NCBI GenBank assembly: GCA_017990865.1
Contig: JAGNNB010000211.1
Location: 1 to 5,933 of the forward strand
Direction: 5' to 3'
Origin: Lysobacteraceae bacterium
GTDB lineage: Bacteria; Pseudomonadota; Gammaproteobacteria; Xanthomonadales; Xanthomonadaceae
Length of the DNA: 5,933 nt
The translations under genes and the position numbers were made by a program. A model generated the notes under the pieces. That model saw only the letters and a list, made by a program, of their open reading frames with translations, did no database searches and was not told the origin of the DNA. Of the stretch, positions 1 through 5,799 are shown piece by piece. Positions within the stretch are counted from its first letter, which is position 1, and each line of letters begins with the position of its first letter.

Positions 1-20
1 AGATCGTCGATATGGGCTAG
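1..20 (+). CDS. Possible C-terminal end of an upstream plus-strand gene (partial)
   Basis: In the frame starting at base 3 the window opens with codons for IVDMG followed by TAG at 18-20. This could be the tail of a gene entering from the left, and the hairpin at 264-289, with T-rich bases on its plus-strand side, could be its terminator, although 244 bp away. Five codons cannot identify a protein. The competing reading is a minus-strand frame that is open from about 213 to the left edge, but its product is very arginine-rich and looks like a shadow frame. Confidence 0.2.
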
Positions 21-263
21 CCGGGGGCTCGCTCGCCCAGCCCTGGCGCGCCGCGTCGTGGGCTCGCCCGAGGATTCGGGGCCTCGTCGGCCGGCTCCGG
101 GCTGGATTTGGGGGCCGCACCGCCGTGTGCGCCGCCTTGGGGCATCGCCGACCGCAGGCATCCTGAACGGCCGCAGCCGGGCGGGAACTTCGATCCGACG
201 ACGCGAGTCCATCGTCTCGCCTGCGTTCCTCTCCTTCCTCGTCTCACCCTCGCATGCGCAGGT
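21..263. other. GC-rich stretch without a convincing gene
   Basis: No frame here gives a believable protein. The plus-strand frames give arginine/proline-rich translations. On the minus strand one frame is open from an ATG near 213 to the window edge, but its product is rich in Arg, Pro and Gly with no recognisable motif, and its nearest purine-rich Shine-Dalgarno-like stretch lies too far from the ATG. I see no RNA gene or clear repeat. It is best treated as intergenic. Confidence 0.4.
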
Positions 264-289
264 ACGAAGCCCCGGGACCGGGGCTTCGT
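264..289 (+). terminator. Hairpin, probable intrinsic terminator
   Basis: The sequence ACGAAGCCCC (264-273) pairs with GGGGCTTCGT (280-289), giving a perfect 10-bp stem with a 6-nt loop. It is followed on the plus strand by TCGTTTG, a weak T-tract. The other side lacks T residues, so it fits better as a terminator for a plus-strand gene arriving from the left. It lies 52 bp beyond the stop of the minus-strand racemase gene and could also slow transcription from that side. Confidence 0.55.
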
Positions 290-340
290 TCGTTTGCAGT
301 GTTCGAGTCCGCCGCAAGAGCGCAAGGCGCCCGGCGCCCA

Positions 341-1033
341 TCACTCCGCCAACGCCCAATCCGCCGCCGCCTCGGCGTGAATTCGCGCGGTATCGAACAG
401 CGGCACCGACGCGTCGCCCTCGCCCACCAGCAGACCGATCTCGGTACAGCCCAGCACCACGCCCTGCGCGCCGCGGGCGACGAGGTCGGCGATGATGCCG
501 AGGTAGTCCTCGCGCGAGGCCTCCAGGATGCGGCCGAGGCACAGCTCCTCGAAGATGACGCGATCCACGCGTTCGCGCTGGGTGGCCTCGGGCGTGGACA
601 CCTCGATCCCCGCGGCTTCGAGACGCTCGCGATAGAACGGACGCTCCATCGTGAAGCGAGAACCGAGCAGCCCCACGCGCGAAATGCCCGCGGCGCGGAT
701 GCACTGCGCGGTCGCGTCGGCGATATGCAACAGCGGAATATCGACGGCGACCTCGATCGCCGGCGCGACCAGATGCATCGTGTTCGTGCACAGCACGAGG
801 GCGTCTGCGCCCGCGGCGCGCAATCCGCGCGCGGCTTCGGCGAGCAGCGCGCCGGCCGCATCCCAATCGTCGGCGCGCTGCAGCGCTTCGATCTCCGCGA
901 AATCGACGCTGTGCAGCACCAGCTTCGCCGAATGCAGGCCGCCGAGTCGCACACGTACGCGCTCGTTGACGATGCGGTAGTAGGGAACGGTGGATTCCCA
1001 GCTCATGCCGCCGATCAAACCGAGTGTTTTCAT
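341..1033 (-). CDS. ygeA: YgeA-type aspartate/glutamate (broad-specificity) amino-acid racemase
   Basis: A complete 230-residue protein of the cofactor-independent Asp/Glu racemase superfamily, which inverts the alpha-carbon of amino acids using two cysteines as acid and base. The N-terminus has the family signature GLIGGMSWEST (residues 5-15) followed by PYYR. The first catalytic cysteine is C82 in CTNTMH and the second is C196 in GCTEIGLL, both where the family needs them. FEELCLG (161-167) and the FDTARIHAE tail match my memory of E. coli YgeA along the whole length. Length is normal and there is no signal peptide, so it should be cytoplasmic. The ATG at 1033 puts the conserved MKTLGLIGGM at the terminus; a modest purine-rich GGTGAG lies six bases upstream. 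It lies 107 bp after lpdA on the same strand, separated by a REP-like pair, so it is probably not part of the pyruvate dehydrogenase operon. YgeA proteins act on several amino acids; the substrate here cannot be told from sequence. Confidence 0.9.
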   Translation of the reverse strand: MKTLGLIGGMSWESTVPYYRIVNERVRVRLGGLHSAKLVLHSVDFAEIEALQRADDWDAAGALLAEAARGLRAAGADALVLCTNTMHLVAPAIEVAVDIPLLHIADATAQCIRAAGISRVGLLGSRFTMERPFYRERLEAAGIEVSTPEATQRERVDRVIFEELCLGRILEASREDYLGIIADLVARGAQGVVLGCTEIGLLVGEGDASVPLFDTARIHAEAAADWALAE

Positions 1034-1054
1034 GCGCGACTCACCCCGCCTCCG

Positions 1055-1130
1055 GTAGAGCGGAGCGCAGCTCCGCTGAAGACCTATCCGAAGCCATTGA
1101 GGCGTTCAGCGGAGCTGCGCTCCGCTCTAC
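1055..1130. repeat. Inverted pair of GTAG-type REP-like palindromes
   Basis: Bases 1055-1080 and 1105-1130 are perfect 26-bp inverted copies separated by 24 bp. Each copy starts at its outer end with GTAG and contains its own hairpin, AGCGGAG-CGCAG-CTCCGCT (7-bp stem, 5-nt loop). The unit can therefore fold as two small hairpins or one long one. A GTAG end followed by an imperfect palindrome, present as inverted dimers in intergenic space, is the layout of SMAG/REP elements in Stenotrophomonas and relatives. It begins 11 bp after the lpdA stop codon and could act as terminator or mRNA stabiliser for the aceF-lpdA transcript. The structure is seen directly; the family assignment is by resemblance. 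Confidence 0.75.
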
Positions 1131-1140
1131 GGGCAGGCGA

Positions 1141-2970
1141 TCATTTTTTCTTCGGGATGTAGAGGTCGGTGATCGTGCCGTCGTACACCTCGGCGGCCAT
1201 GCCCACCGATTCGCTCAGCGTGGGATGCGGGTGGATGGTATGGCCGATGTCTTCGACTTCGCAGCCCATTTCGATGGCGAGCGCGGCTTCGGCGATCAAA
1301 TCGCCGGCATGCACACCGACGATGCCGGCGCCGACGATGCGGTGCGAGGCCTCGTCGAAGATGAGTTTGGTGAAGCCCTCGGTGCGGCCGATGCCGATCG
1401 CGCGACCCGACGCGGCCCAAGGGAATTTGCCAACGCCGATCTTCAAACCCTTGGCCTTCGCTTCGGTTTCGGTGATGCCGACCCAGGCGATTTCCGGGTC
1501 GGTGTAGGCCACCGACGGAATTACCCGCGCGACCCACTCTTTCTTTTCGCCGAACGCGACTTCCGCTGCGAGTTTGCCTTCGTGCGTGGCTTTATGCGCA
1601 AGCATCGGTTGGCCGATGATGTCGCCGATGGCGAAGATATGCGGCACGTTGGTGCGCATTTGCCGATCGACTTCGATGAAGCCGCGTTCGGTGACGGCGA
1701 CGCCGGCTTTCTCGGCATCGATCTTCTTGCCGTTCGGCGCGCGGCCGACGGCGACCAACACGCGATCGTAGGTGTCGTTCGCGGGAACGCTCGCGCCCTC
1801 GAAGCCGCAGACGATGCCTTTTTTCGAGGCTTTCGCCTCGACGACCTTGGTCTTGAGATGAATCGCGACGCCTTGTTTCTTCAAACGATCGGCGAGCGGT
1901 TTGATCAAGTCGGTATCGGCGCCCGGCATGATCTGGTCCATGAACTCGACGACCGTCACTTCGGCGCCGAGCGCGCGATATACCGTCGCCATTTCCAGAC
2001 CGATGATGCCGCCGCCGACGACGAGGAGCGATTTCGGCACATCGGCGAGCATCAGCGCGTCGGTGGAATCCATCACGCGCGCGTCGTCCCACGGAAACGC
2101 CGGCAATTTCACCGGCTGCGAACCGGCGGCGATGATGCATTGTTCGAAGCGCACGAGCTGCGTGCCGGCATCGCCCTGCACTTCGATCTCGTTCGGCGAC
2201 ACGAATCGACCGATGCCCTGCACCACGCGCACCTTGCGCTGCTTCGCCATGCCGGCAAGGCCTTTGGTGAGTTGACCGACGACTTTGTCTTTGTAGCCGC
2301 GCAATGCGTCGAGCGCGATCTTCGGCGCGCCGAAGTCGATGCCGTAGTCTTTGGCGTGCGCGGCTTCGTCGATGACGTTGGCCGCATGCAGCAACGCCTT
2401 CGACGGAATGCAGCCGACGTTGAGGCAAACGCCGCCGAGCGCGGGATAGCGTTCGACCAGCACGGTGTCCATGCCGATGTCGGCGCTGCGGAATGCGGCG
2501 GTGTAACCGCCCGGGCCGGCGCCGAGTACCAGCATGCGGCATTCGATGTCGGCTTTGCGGCCATTGGATGCGGCGGCAGTGGGCGCGTCGCTTTTCGCCT
2601 CTCCGCTCGGGAGAGGTCGCTGCGCCGCAGCGGGTAAGGGCTCGCTTCCCCGCGAGGGGGATGCGTCGCCGGCAATCGTTCCCTCATCCGCCCTTCGGGC
2701 ACCTTCTCCCGAGGTGGGAAGGGAAACGCCCGCGACCTCCAGCACCGCGATCACGCTGCCTTCCGACACCATGTCGCCGAGCTTCACCTTCAGTTCCTTC
2801 ACCACGCCCCCAGCGGACGACGGCACTTCCATCGTCGCCTTGTCGGATTCCAGCGTGACCAAGCCCTGATCCTTCGCCACCGTGTCGCCCGGCTTCACCA
2901 GAATCTCGATCACCGGGATGTTGTCGAAGTCGCCGATGTCGGGGACTTTCACTTCAACCGTATTCGTCAT
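1141..2970 (-). CDS. lpdA: Dihydrolipoyl dehydrogenase (E3) with N-terminal lipoyl domain
   Basis: A 609-residue E3 subunit of the pyruvate dehydrogenase complex; it reoxidises dihydrolipoyl groups and passes electrons through FAD to NAD+. Residues 1-80 are a lipoyl domain with the modified lysine K44 in ESDKATMEV. An unusual linker (about 81-140) follows. The flavoprotein core has the FAD-binding GAGPGG (150-155), the redox disulfide C182/C187 in CLNVGC, the NAD-binding GGGIIG (319-324), a second FAD motif AIGD (447-450), and the C-terminal active-site dyad H582/E587 in HPTLSE. E3 proteins without a lipoyl domain are about 475 residues; this fused form is known from Neisseria (p64k) and Ralstonia (PdhL). 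The start at 2970 is chosen because it begins the lipoyl domain and has GGGGGA six bases upstream; a more distal start at 2997 would lie inside aceF and adds only MCCCDGGPI. It starts 13 bp after aceF, so the two are very likely co-transcribed. A repeat-like element encodes residues 83-125. Confidence 0.97.
   Translation of the reverse strand: MTNTVEVKVPDIGDFDNIPVIEILVKPGDTVAKDQGLVTLESDKATMEVPSSAGGVVKELKVKLGDMVSEGSVIAVLEVAGVSLPTSGEGARRADEGTIAGDASPSRGSEPLPAAAQRPLPSGEAKSDAPTAAASNGRKADIECRMLVLGAGPGGYTAAFRSADIGMDTVLVERYPALGGVCLNVGCIPSKALLHAANVIDEAAHAKDYGIDFGAPKIALDALRGYKDKVVGQLTKGLAGMAKQRKVRVVQGIGRFVSPNEIEVQGDAGTQLVRFEQCIIAAGSQPVKLPAFPWDDARVMDSTDALMLADVPKSLLVVGGGIIGLEMATVYRALGAEVTVVEFMDQIMPGADTDLIKPLADRLKKQGVAIHLKTKVVEAKASKKGIVCGFEGASVPANDTYDRVLVAVGRAPNGKKIDAEKAGVAVTERGFIEVDRQMRTNVPHIFAIGDIIGQPMLAHKATHEGKLAAEVAFGEKKEWVARVIPSVAYTDPEIAWVGITETEAKAKGLKIGVGKFPWAASGRAIGIGRTEGFTKLIFDEASHRIVGAGIVGVHAGDLIAEAALAIEMGCEVEDIGHTIHPHPTLSESVGMAAEVYDGTITDLYIPKKK
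2598..2722. repeat. Palindromic dispersed-repeat-like element inside lpdA, translated in frame
   Basis: This stretch looks like an intergenic repeat rather than coding sequence. Its outer arms, 2606-2640 and 2681-2713, are imperfect inverted copies: both arms begin CTCGGGAGA when read inward and end in GTAAGGG or GATGAGGG. Each arm holds a smaller hairpin (GCTGC/GCAGC at 2619-2631; GCCC-TTC-GGGC at 2690-2700), and the ends form further hairpins (CCTCTCC/GGAGAGG at 2598-2616, and an imperfect one at 2702-2722). Sequence such as CCCTCATCCGCCCTTCGGGC resembles repeats I recall from between genes of many GC-rich proteobacteria. On the minus strand it reads through without a stop and supplies residues 83-125 of LpdA, containing SLPTSGEGARRADEG and SEPLPAAAQRPLPSGEA, unlike the usual Ala/Pro/Lys linker. 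Confidence 0.7.
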
Positions 2971-2983
2971 GATCGGTCCCCCA

Positions 2984-4360
2984 TCACAACAACACACGGC
3001 GCATATCGGCCAACAGCGCGGCCAGATGCGCGGTGAAGCGCGCGGCGGCGGCGCCGTCGATCACGCGGTGGTCGTAGCTGAGCGACAGCGGCAGAATCAA
3101 ACGCGGGGCGAATATTTCGCCATCCCACACCGGCTTCATCGCCGATTTCGACACGCCGAGAATCGCCACCTCGGGCGCGTTGACGATGGGCGTGAACGCG
3201 GTGCCGCCGATGCCGCCGAGCGAGCTGATCGAAAAACAGCCGCCGCTCATCTCGGCCGGACCGAGTTTGCCGTCACGCGCTTTCTTCGCCAGTTCGCCGC
3301 TTTCCTGCGCGATGTCGATCACGCCTTTCTTGTCGACATCGCGCACCACCGGCACGACCAGGCCGTTCGGCGTGTCGGCGGCGAAACCGATGTGGAAATA
3401 TTTCTTGAGAATCTGATTGCCGTCGACATCGAGCGAGGAATTGAAGTCCGGGTACTTCTTTAGCACCGATACCGCGGCCTTCATCAGGAAGGCGAGCATG
3501 GTCAGCTTGATGCCGGCCTTTTCGTTTTCTTTATTGAGCGCGACGCGCAGCGCTTCCAGATCGGTGATGTCGGCATCGTCGTGCTGGGTGACGTGCGGGA
3601 TCATCGCCCAGTTGCGCGCGAGGTTGGCGCCGGAAATTTTCTTGATGCGCGACATCTCGCGGGTTTCGATTTCGCCGAATTTCGCGAAGTCCACTTTCGG
3701 CCATGGCAGCAGGTTCAAGCCGCCGCCGGCCGGGACCGAAGCCCCGCTTGCCGTCGCGACAGCGCCGCCCTGCATCGCGGCTTTCACGAAATTCTGCACG
3801 TCTTCCTTGCCGATGCGGCCGGCGCGGGCGGTGCCGGTCACGCGGCTGAGATCGACGCCCAATTCGCGGGCGAACAGGCGCACGGCGGGGCTGGCGTAGG
3901 GCACTTTGTCGGGCAATACGGCATCGGCTTCGAACCGCACCGGCGGCAATCCGGCGCCCATCGGCGCGGGCGGCGCCGCGGCGGGCGGCTCAGGCGCTTT
4001 CGGCGGCTCAGCCTTCGGCGACTCAATCTTCGGTGGTTCTGCTTTGGGCGGCTCGCTCTTCGCAGGCGCGGCCTGCGGCGCTTCGGGCTTGGCGGCGGCA
4101 GGCGGCGCGGCGTCCGCATCGGTCGGCTCGATCGTCGCCACCACGCTGCCTTCGGAGACGGCATCGCCGAGTTTGACCTTCAAAGCGCGGACGATACCGG
4201 CGAACGGCGCCGGCACTTCCATCGTGGCCTTGTCCGATTCCAACGTGACCAAGCTCTGATCCTTGGCGACGGTGTCGCCCACGTTCACCAGAATCTCGAT
4301 CACCGGGATGTCGCTGAAATCGCCGATGTCGGGGACGAGTGCTTCCTTCGGATCAGTCAT
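2984..4360 (-). CDS. aceF: Dihydrolipoyllysine acetyltransferase (pyruvate dehydrogenase E2)
   Basis: A 458-residue E2 core subunit that transfers the acetyl group from lipoyl-lysine to coenzyme A and scaffolds E1 and E3. A single lipoyl domain (1-80) carries K44 in ESDKATMEV. An Ala/Pro-rich linker (81-150) with charged xEPPK repeats follows, then the peripheral-subunit-binding domain (about 154-191, YASPAVRLFARELGVD...GRIGKEDVQNF). The acyltransferase domain (about 215-458) ends with the catalytic motif SYDHRVIDGA, with H431 and D435. E. coli AceF has three lipoyl domains and some relatives two; this one has one, with a second lipoyl domain carried by LpdA next door. The start at 4360 is preferred because the lipoyl domain starts there and AGAAGG lies seven bases upstream; the frame stays open to 4462, but the extra 34 residues look like non-coding translation. 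Its first partner, E1 (aceE), is not encoded next to it. The VPDIGDF lipoyl start and the short one-lipoyl layout favour pyruvate over 2-oxoglutarate dehydrogenase. Confidence 0.96.
   Translation of the reverse strand: MTDPKEALVPDIGDFSDIPVIEILVNVGDTVAKDQSLVTLESDKATMEVPAPFAGIVRALKVKLGDAVSEGSVVATIEPTDADAAPPAAAKPEAPQAAPAKSEPPKAEPPKIESPKAEPPKAPEPPAAAPPAPMGAGLPPVRFEADAVLPDKVPYASPAVRLFARELGVDLSRVTGTARAGRIGKEDVQNFVKAAMQGGAVATASGASVPAGGGLNLLPWPKVDFAKFGEIETREMSRIKKISGANLARNWAMIPHVTQHDDADITDLEALRVALNKENEKAGIKLTMLAFLMKAAVSVLKKYPDFNSSLDVDGNQILKKYFHIGFAADTPNGLVVPVVRDVDKKGVIDIAQESGELAKKARDGKLGPAEMSGGCFSISSLGGIGGTAFTPIVNAPEVAILGVSKSAMKPVWDGEIFAPRLILPLSLSYDHRVIDGAAAARFTAHLAALLADMRRVLL
3998..4057 (-). repeat. 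aceF: xEPPK pentapeptide repeat in the AceF linker
   Basis: Residues 102-121 of AceF read SEPPK, AEPPK, IESPK, AEPPK, that is four units of five residues (15 bp), followed by a weaker APEPP. Extended Pro/Ala/Lys linkers are normal in E2 proteins and let the lipoyl domain swing between active sites. The repeat has diverged at DNA level, so it looks old rather than a recent slippage product. Confidence 0.7.
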
Positions 4361-4406
4361 GAACGGGCCTTCTGGTCGAACCTGCGCCGGGCGGCGGTCG
4401 TCGGCT

Positions 4407-4435
4407 ATTGTGGACGGGCGCCGCGCCCACGCCAA
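4407..4435 (-). promoter_or_regulatory. Candidate sigma70-type promoter for aceF-lpdA
   Basis: On the minus strand, TTGGCG (4430-4435) and CACAAT (4407-4412) are separated by exactly 17 bp, the ideal spacing, and would start transcription about 40 bases before the aceF ATG. Matches to the consensus are partial (TTG plus C in the -35, four of six in the -10). The terminator at 4623-4649 upstream implies that the operon needs a promoter in this stretch, which supports the call. Confidence 0.4.
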
Positions 4436-4528
4436 CCATTGCGAATACGTTTTCCGCGACACGACGATGCGCCCGCGTATGGAACGCGTGAGCGCATGGG
4501 CCCGCCGCGCGGCCGTTCGATGCTTCGC

Positions 4529-4600
4529 CCGCCCGGTTCGCCACCAAGTTCACTGAGGAATTCGCTATCAGATCGGCCGCTGGATTCGCCGCGGAATTCG
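4529..4600 (-). repeat. Degenerate 12-bp tandem array, six units
   Basis: Read on the minus strand, six consecutive 12-bp units fit without a gap: CGAATTCCGCGG, CGAATCCAGCGG, CCGATCTGATAG, CGAATTCCTCAG, TGAACTTGGTGG, CGAACCGGGCGG. Units 1 and 2, and 1 and 4, agree at 10 of 12 positions; the others are weaker. The array lies between the terminator of the exported-protein gene and the aceF promoter. In one frame it would read as four-residue units such as SAAN, SAAN, PAAD, LIAN, but that frame has only a TTG start inside the terminator hairpin and is not called as a gene. Confidence 0.6.
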
Positions 4601-4622
4601 CTGCCGACTGCGACGAAAACGT

Positions 4623-4649
4623 CGAAGCCCGGCACAAGGCCGGGCTTCG
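4623..4649 (-). terminator. Intrinsic terminator of the exported-protein gene
   Basis: CGAAGCCCGGC (4623-4633) and GCCGGGCTTCG (4639-4649) form a perfect 11-bp stem with a 5-nt loop. On the minus strand it is followed by ACGTTTTCG, a short T-tract. It lies 33 bp beyond the stop codon of the minus-strand gene at 4683-5558, where a Rho-independent terminator is expected, and separates that gene from aceF. Confidence 0.75.
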
Positions 4650-4682
4650 GAGGTCGCACTTGAACCACGAACGTACCAGAGT

Positions 4683-5558
4683 TCAGCGCTCGTCGCCAAC
4701 CACACGCAGACCGAACACCATCGAGGCGAAGCCGACGTTCTGGGCTTGTCCGGAGACGTTCAGACGGATCGTCGTGGTGCGCTTGAAAAACTCCTTCGCC
4801 TGCGATTCGGTCAGGCCGTAATTATCGATCAGCGCACGTTTCGAAACGAACCCGGCCATGCACACCGCCGAATCGCGGGTACGCTCGGTAAGGTTCATGC
4901 CCGGGTCGAGCGGCACCTGGAAGCTTTCGCTGGCGGTCATGCTGGTGAGGAAACTGCCGCCGAACGGCGCGCCGGTGGTGGGGTCGATCAACGCGGGGTC
5001 GTCCAGCACCGGGTTTTCGATGGTCAGTGTCGGGGTGTAGCGCAGACGGCCGAGCGTCGGGATCGCGCCGGTATTGATGTAGTTGACGTTGAGGACCGGC
5101 GAGAACCAATAGCACAGCAGCGAATTCGCGGACTTCGGCGGCAATTTGATGTATGCGGCGTTTTCGAAATTGAAGCTGGTGAAGGCCGGGGCCGGATTCA
5201 GGACCTGGCACAGTTCGTCCGGATTGGCCGGATCGGTCGGGCAGGTGTCGCTGAGGTTGATGAAGGCGCTGGTGAGGCCGAGCCAAATCACGCTGCGCTT
5301 GAAGGAATCGACGTCGTAGACGTCCTCTACGGTCGGGTCGGCGGCACGTGCGGAGACATCCGATTTGGCCGACGCCTTGGCGGCGGCGATGCCGCTCGCT
5401 GTCTGCGCGAGCCGTTGTTGGGTCTTCCCTGCCGGCAGGTCCGCCGAGACGGCTTCGGCGATCTCGTCGTTGGTGAGGCCGCCGCGTTGTGCGTAAACGC
5501 CGACCGACGCGAGGACGGCGGCGGCCACGGCGAGGCCGAGCATATGTTTGCGTTGCAT
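4683..5558 (-). CDS. Exported protein of unknown function
   Basis: I do not recognise this 291-residue protein. The N-terminus is a typical signal peptide: MQRKH, a hydrophobic core LGLAVAAAVLASVG, then VYA-Q, predicting cleavage after A23 and export to the periplasm or outside. There is no lipobox. An Ala-rich, probably helical segment (about 28-74) follows; the rest is beta-like and rich in Thr, Asn and Pro. Four cysteines (C106, C117, C149, C233) could form two disulfides after export. The C-terminal block from Y247, with YGLT, RLNVSG and FGLRVVGD, is conserved in the next gene upstream, so this is one of two tandem paralogues. The start at 5558 is chosen because it begins the signal peptide and has AGGGGA eight bases upstream; the frame stays open to 5678, but the extra 40 residues include a translated 12-bp repeat and no export signal. 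A terminator follows it. No enzymatic motif is visible. Confidence 0.88.
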   Translation of the reverse strand: MQRKHMLGLAVAAAVLASVGVYAQRGGLTNDEIAEAVSADLPAGKTQQRLAQTASGIAAAKASAKSDVSARAADPTVEDVYDVDSFKRSVIWLGLTSAFINLSDTCPTDPANPDELCQVLNPAPAFTSFNFENAAYIKLPPKSANSLLCYWFSPVLNVNYINTGAIPTLGRLRYTPTLTIENPVLDDPALIDPTTGAPFGGSFLTSMTASESFQVPLDPGMNLTERTRDSAVCMAGFVSKRALIDNYGLTESQAKEFFKRTTTIRLNVSGQAQNVGFASMVFGLRVVGDER

Positions 5559-5590
5559 CGTGGAAATCCCCTGGAGGTTGTGGTGGTCGT

Positions 5591-5618
5591 GCGGGTCTTG
5601 CTGCGGGTCTTGCTGCGG
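5591..5618. repeat. 12-bp tandem direct repeat in the leader of the exported-protein gene
   Basis: GCGGGTCTTGCT occurs twice without a gap (5591-5602 and 5603-5614), followed by GCGG, about 2.3 perfect copies. It begins 32 bp upstream of the start codon at 5558, in what is probably the 5' untranslated region, and is a likely site of length variation. Confidence 0.7.
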
Positions 5619-5638
5619 AAAACGCACGGGTGACGTGC

Positions 5639-5661
5639 GGGAACGGTACGGGTACCGTCCC
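5639..5661. promoter_or_regulatory. Palindrome upstream of the exported-protein gene, possible operator
   Basis: ACGGTAC (5643-5649) and GTACCGT (5652-5658) are perfect inverted halves two bases apart, extended by GGG and CCC outside with one unpaired A. It lies 80-103 bp upstream of the ATG at 5558, where a regulator-binding site could sit. I found no convincing -35/-10 pair around it, so a regulatory role is only inferred from the symmetry and position. Confidence 0.3.
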
Positions 5662-5670
5662 GAACACAAC

Positions 5671-5688
5671 GTCGGCAAGGCCGCCGAC
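5671..5688 (-). terminator. Weak hairpin, possible terminator of the upstream paralogue
   Basis: GTCGGC (5671-5676) pairs with GCCGAC (5683-5688) around a 6-nt loop. On the minus strand the stem is followed by GTTGTGTT. It lies 112 bp beyond the stop of the partial gene at 5800. The stem is short and the T-tract is broken, so this is only a candidate. Confidence 0.25.
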
Positions 5689-5799
5689 AGGCCAAGACGC
5701 GCGCGGCGGGGCGACAGGCGGCGGGAACGCCCGGCAATGGCACCGCAACGGCCCCGCGACCGCCCGCTGTAGCGGAACGGCCGCCGGGTAGCCGGGAAA

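Noticed and set aside
254..1162. Plus-strand open frame (302 codons) antisense to the racemase
   Set aside because: It crosses the hairpin, the racemase gene and the REP pair; the racemase on the minus strand is certain from both catalytic cysteine motifs.
1024..2637. Long plus-strand open frame (537 codons) antisense to lpdA
   Set aside because: It mirrors the lpdA coding frame. The translation is rich in Asp, Arg, His and Ala with no motif, as expected from the antisense of a high-GC gene, while the minus strand has every E3 active-site motif.
4361..4462. N-terminal extension of AceF to an ATG at 4462
   Set aside because: The added 34 residues have no similarity to an E2 start, would span the candidate promoter, and the ATG at 4360 has a good ribosome binding site directly at the lipoyl domain.
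4353..4637. Minus-strand small frame overlapping the aceF start, with SAAN-type four-residue repeats
   Set aside because: Its only upstream start is a TTG inside the terminator hairpin, without a ribosome binding site. The inner ATG at 4439 lies upstream of the likely transcription start. The repeats are explained by the 12-bp DNA array.
3581..4663. Plus-strand open frame (360 codons) antisense to aceF
   Set aside because: It is an Arg/Gly-rich shadow of aceF that also runs through the terminator hairpin and the intergenic array; no family motif is present.
4746..5633. Plus-strand open frame (295 codons) antisense to the exported-protein gene
   Set aside because: The minus frame has a signal peptide, ribosome binding site, terminator and a paralogue with matching sequence; the plus frame has none of these.
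5764..5775. Small hairpin CCGCT-GT-AGCGG downstream of the partial paralogue, resembling half a GTAG repeat
   Set aside because: Only 5 bp of stem with a 2-nt loop, too short to support a repeat or terminator call in GC-rich DNA.
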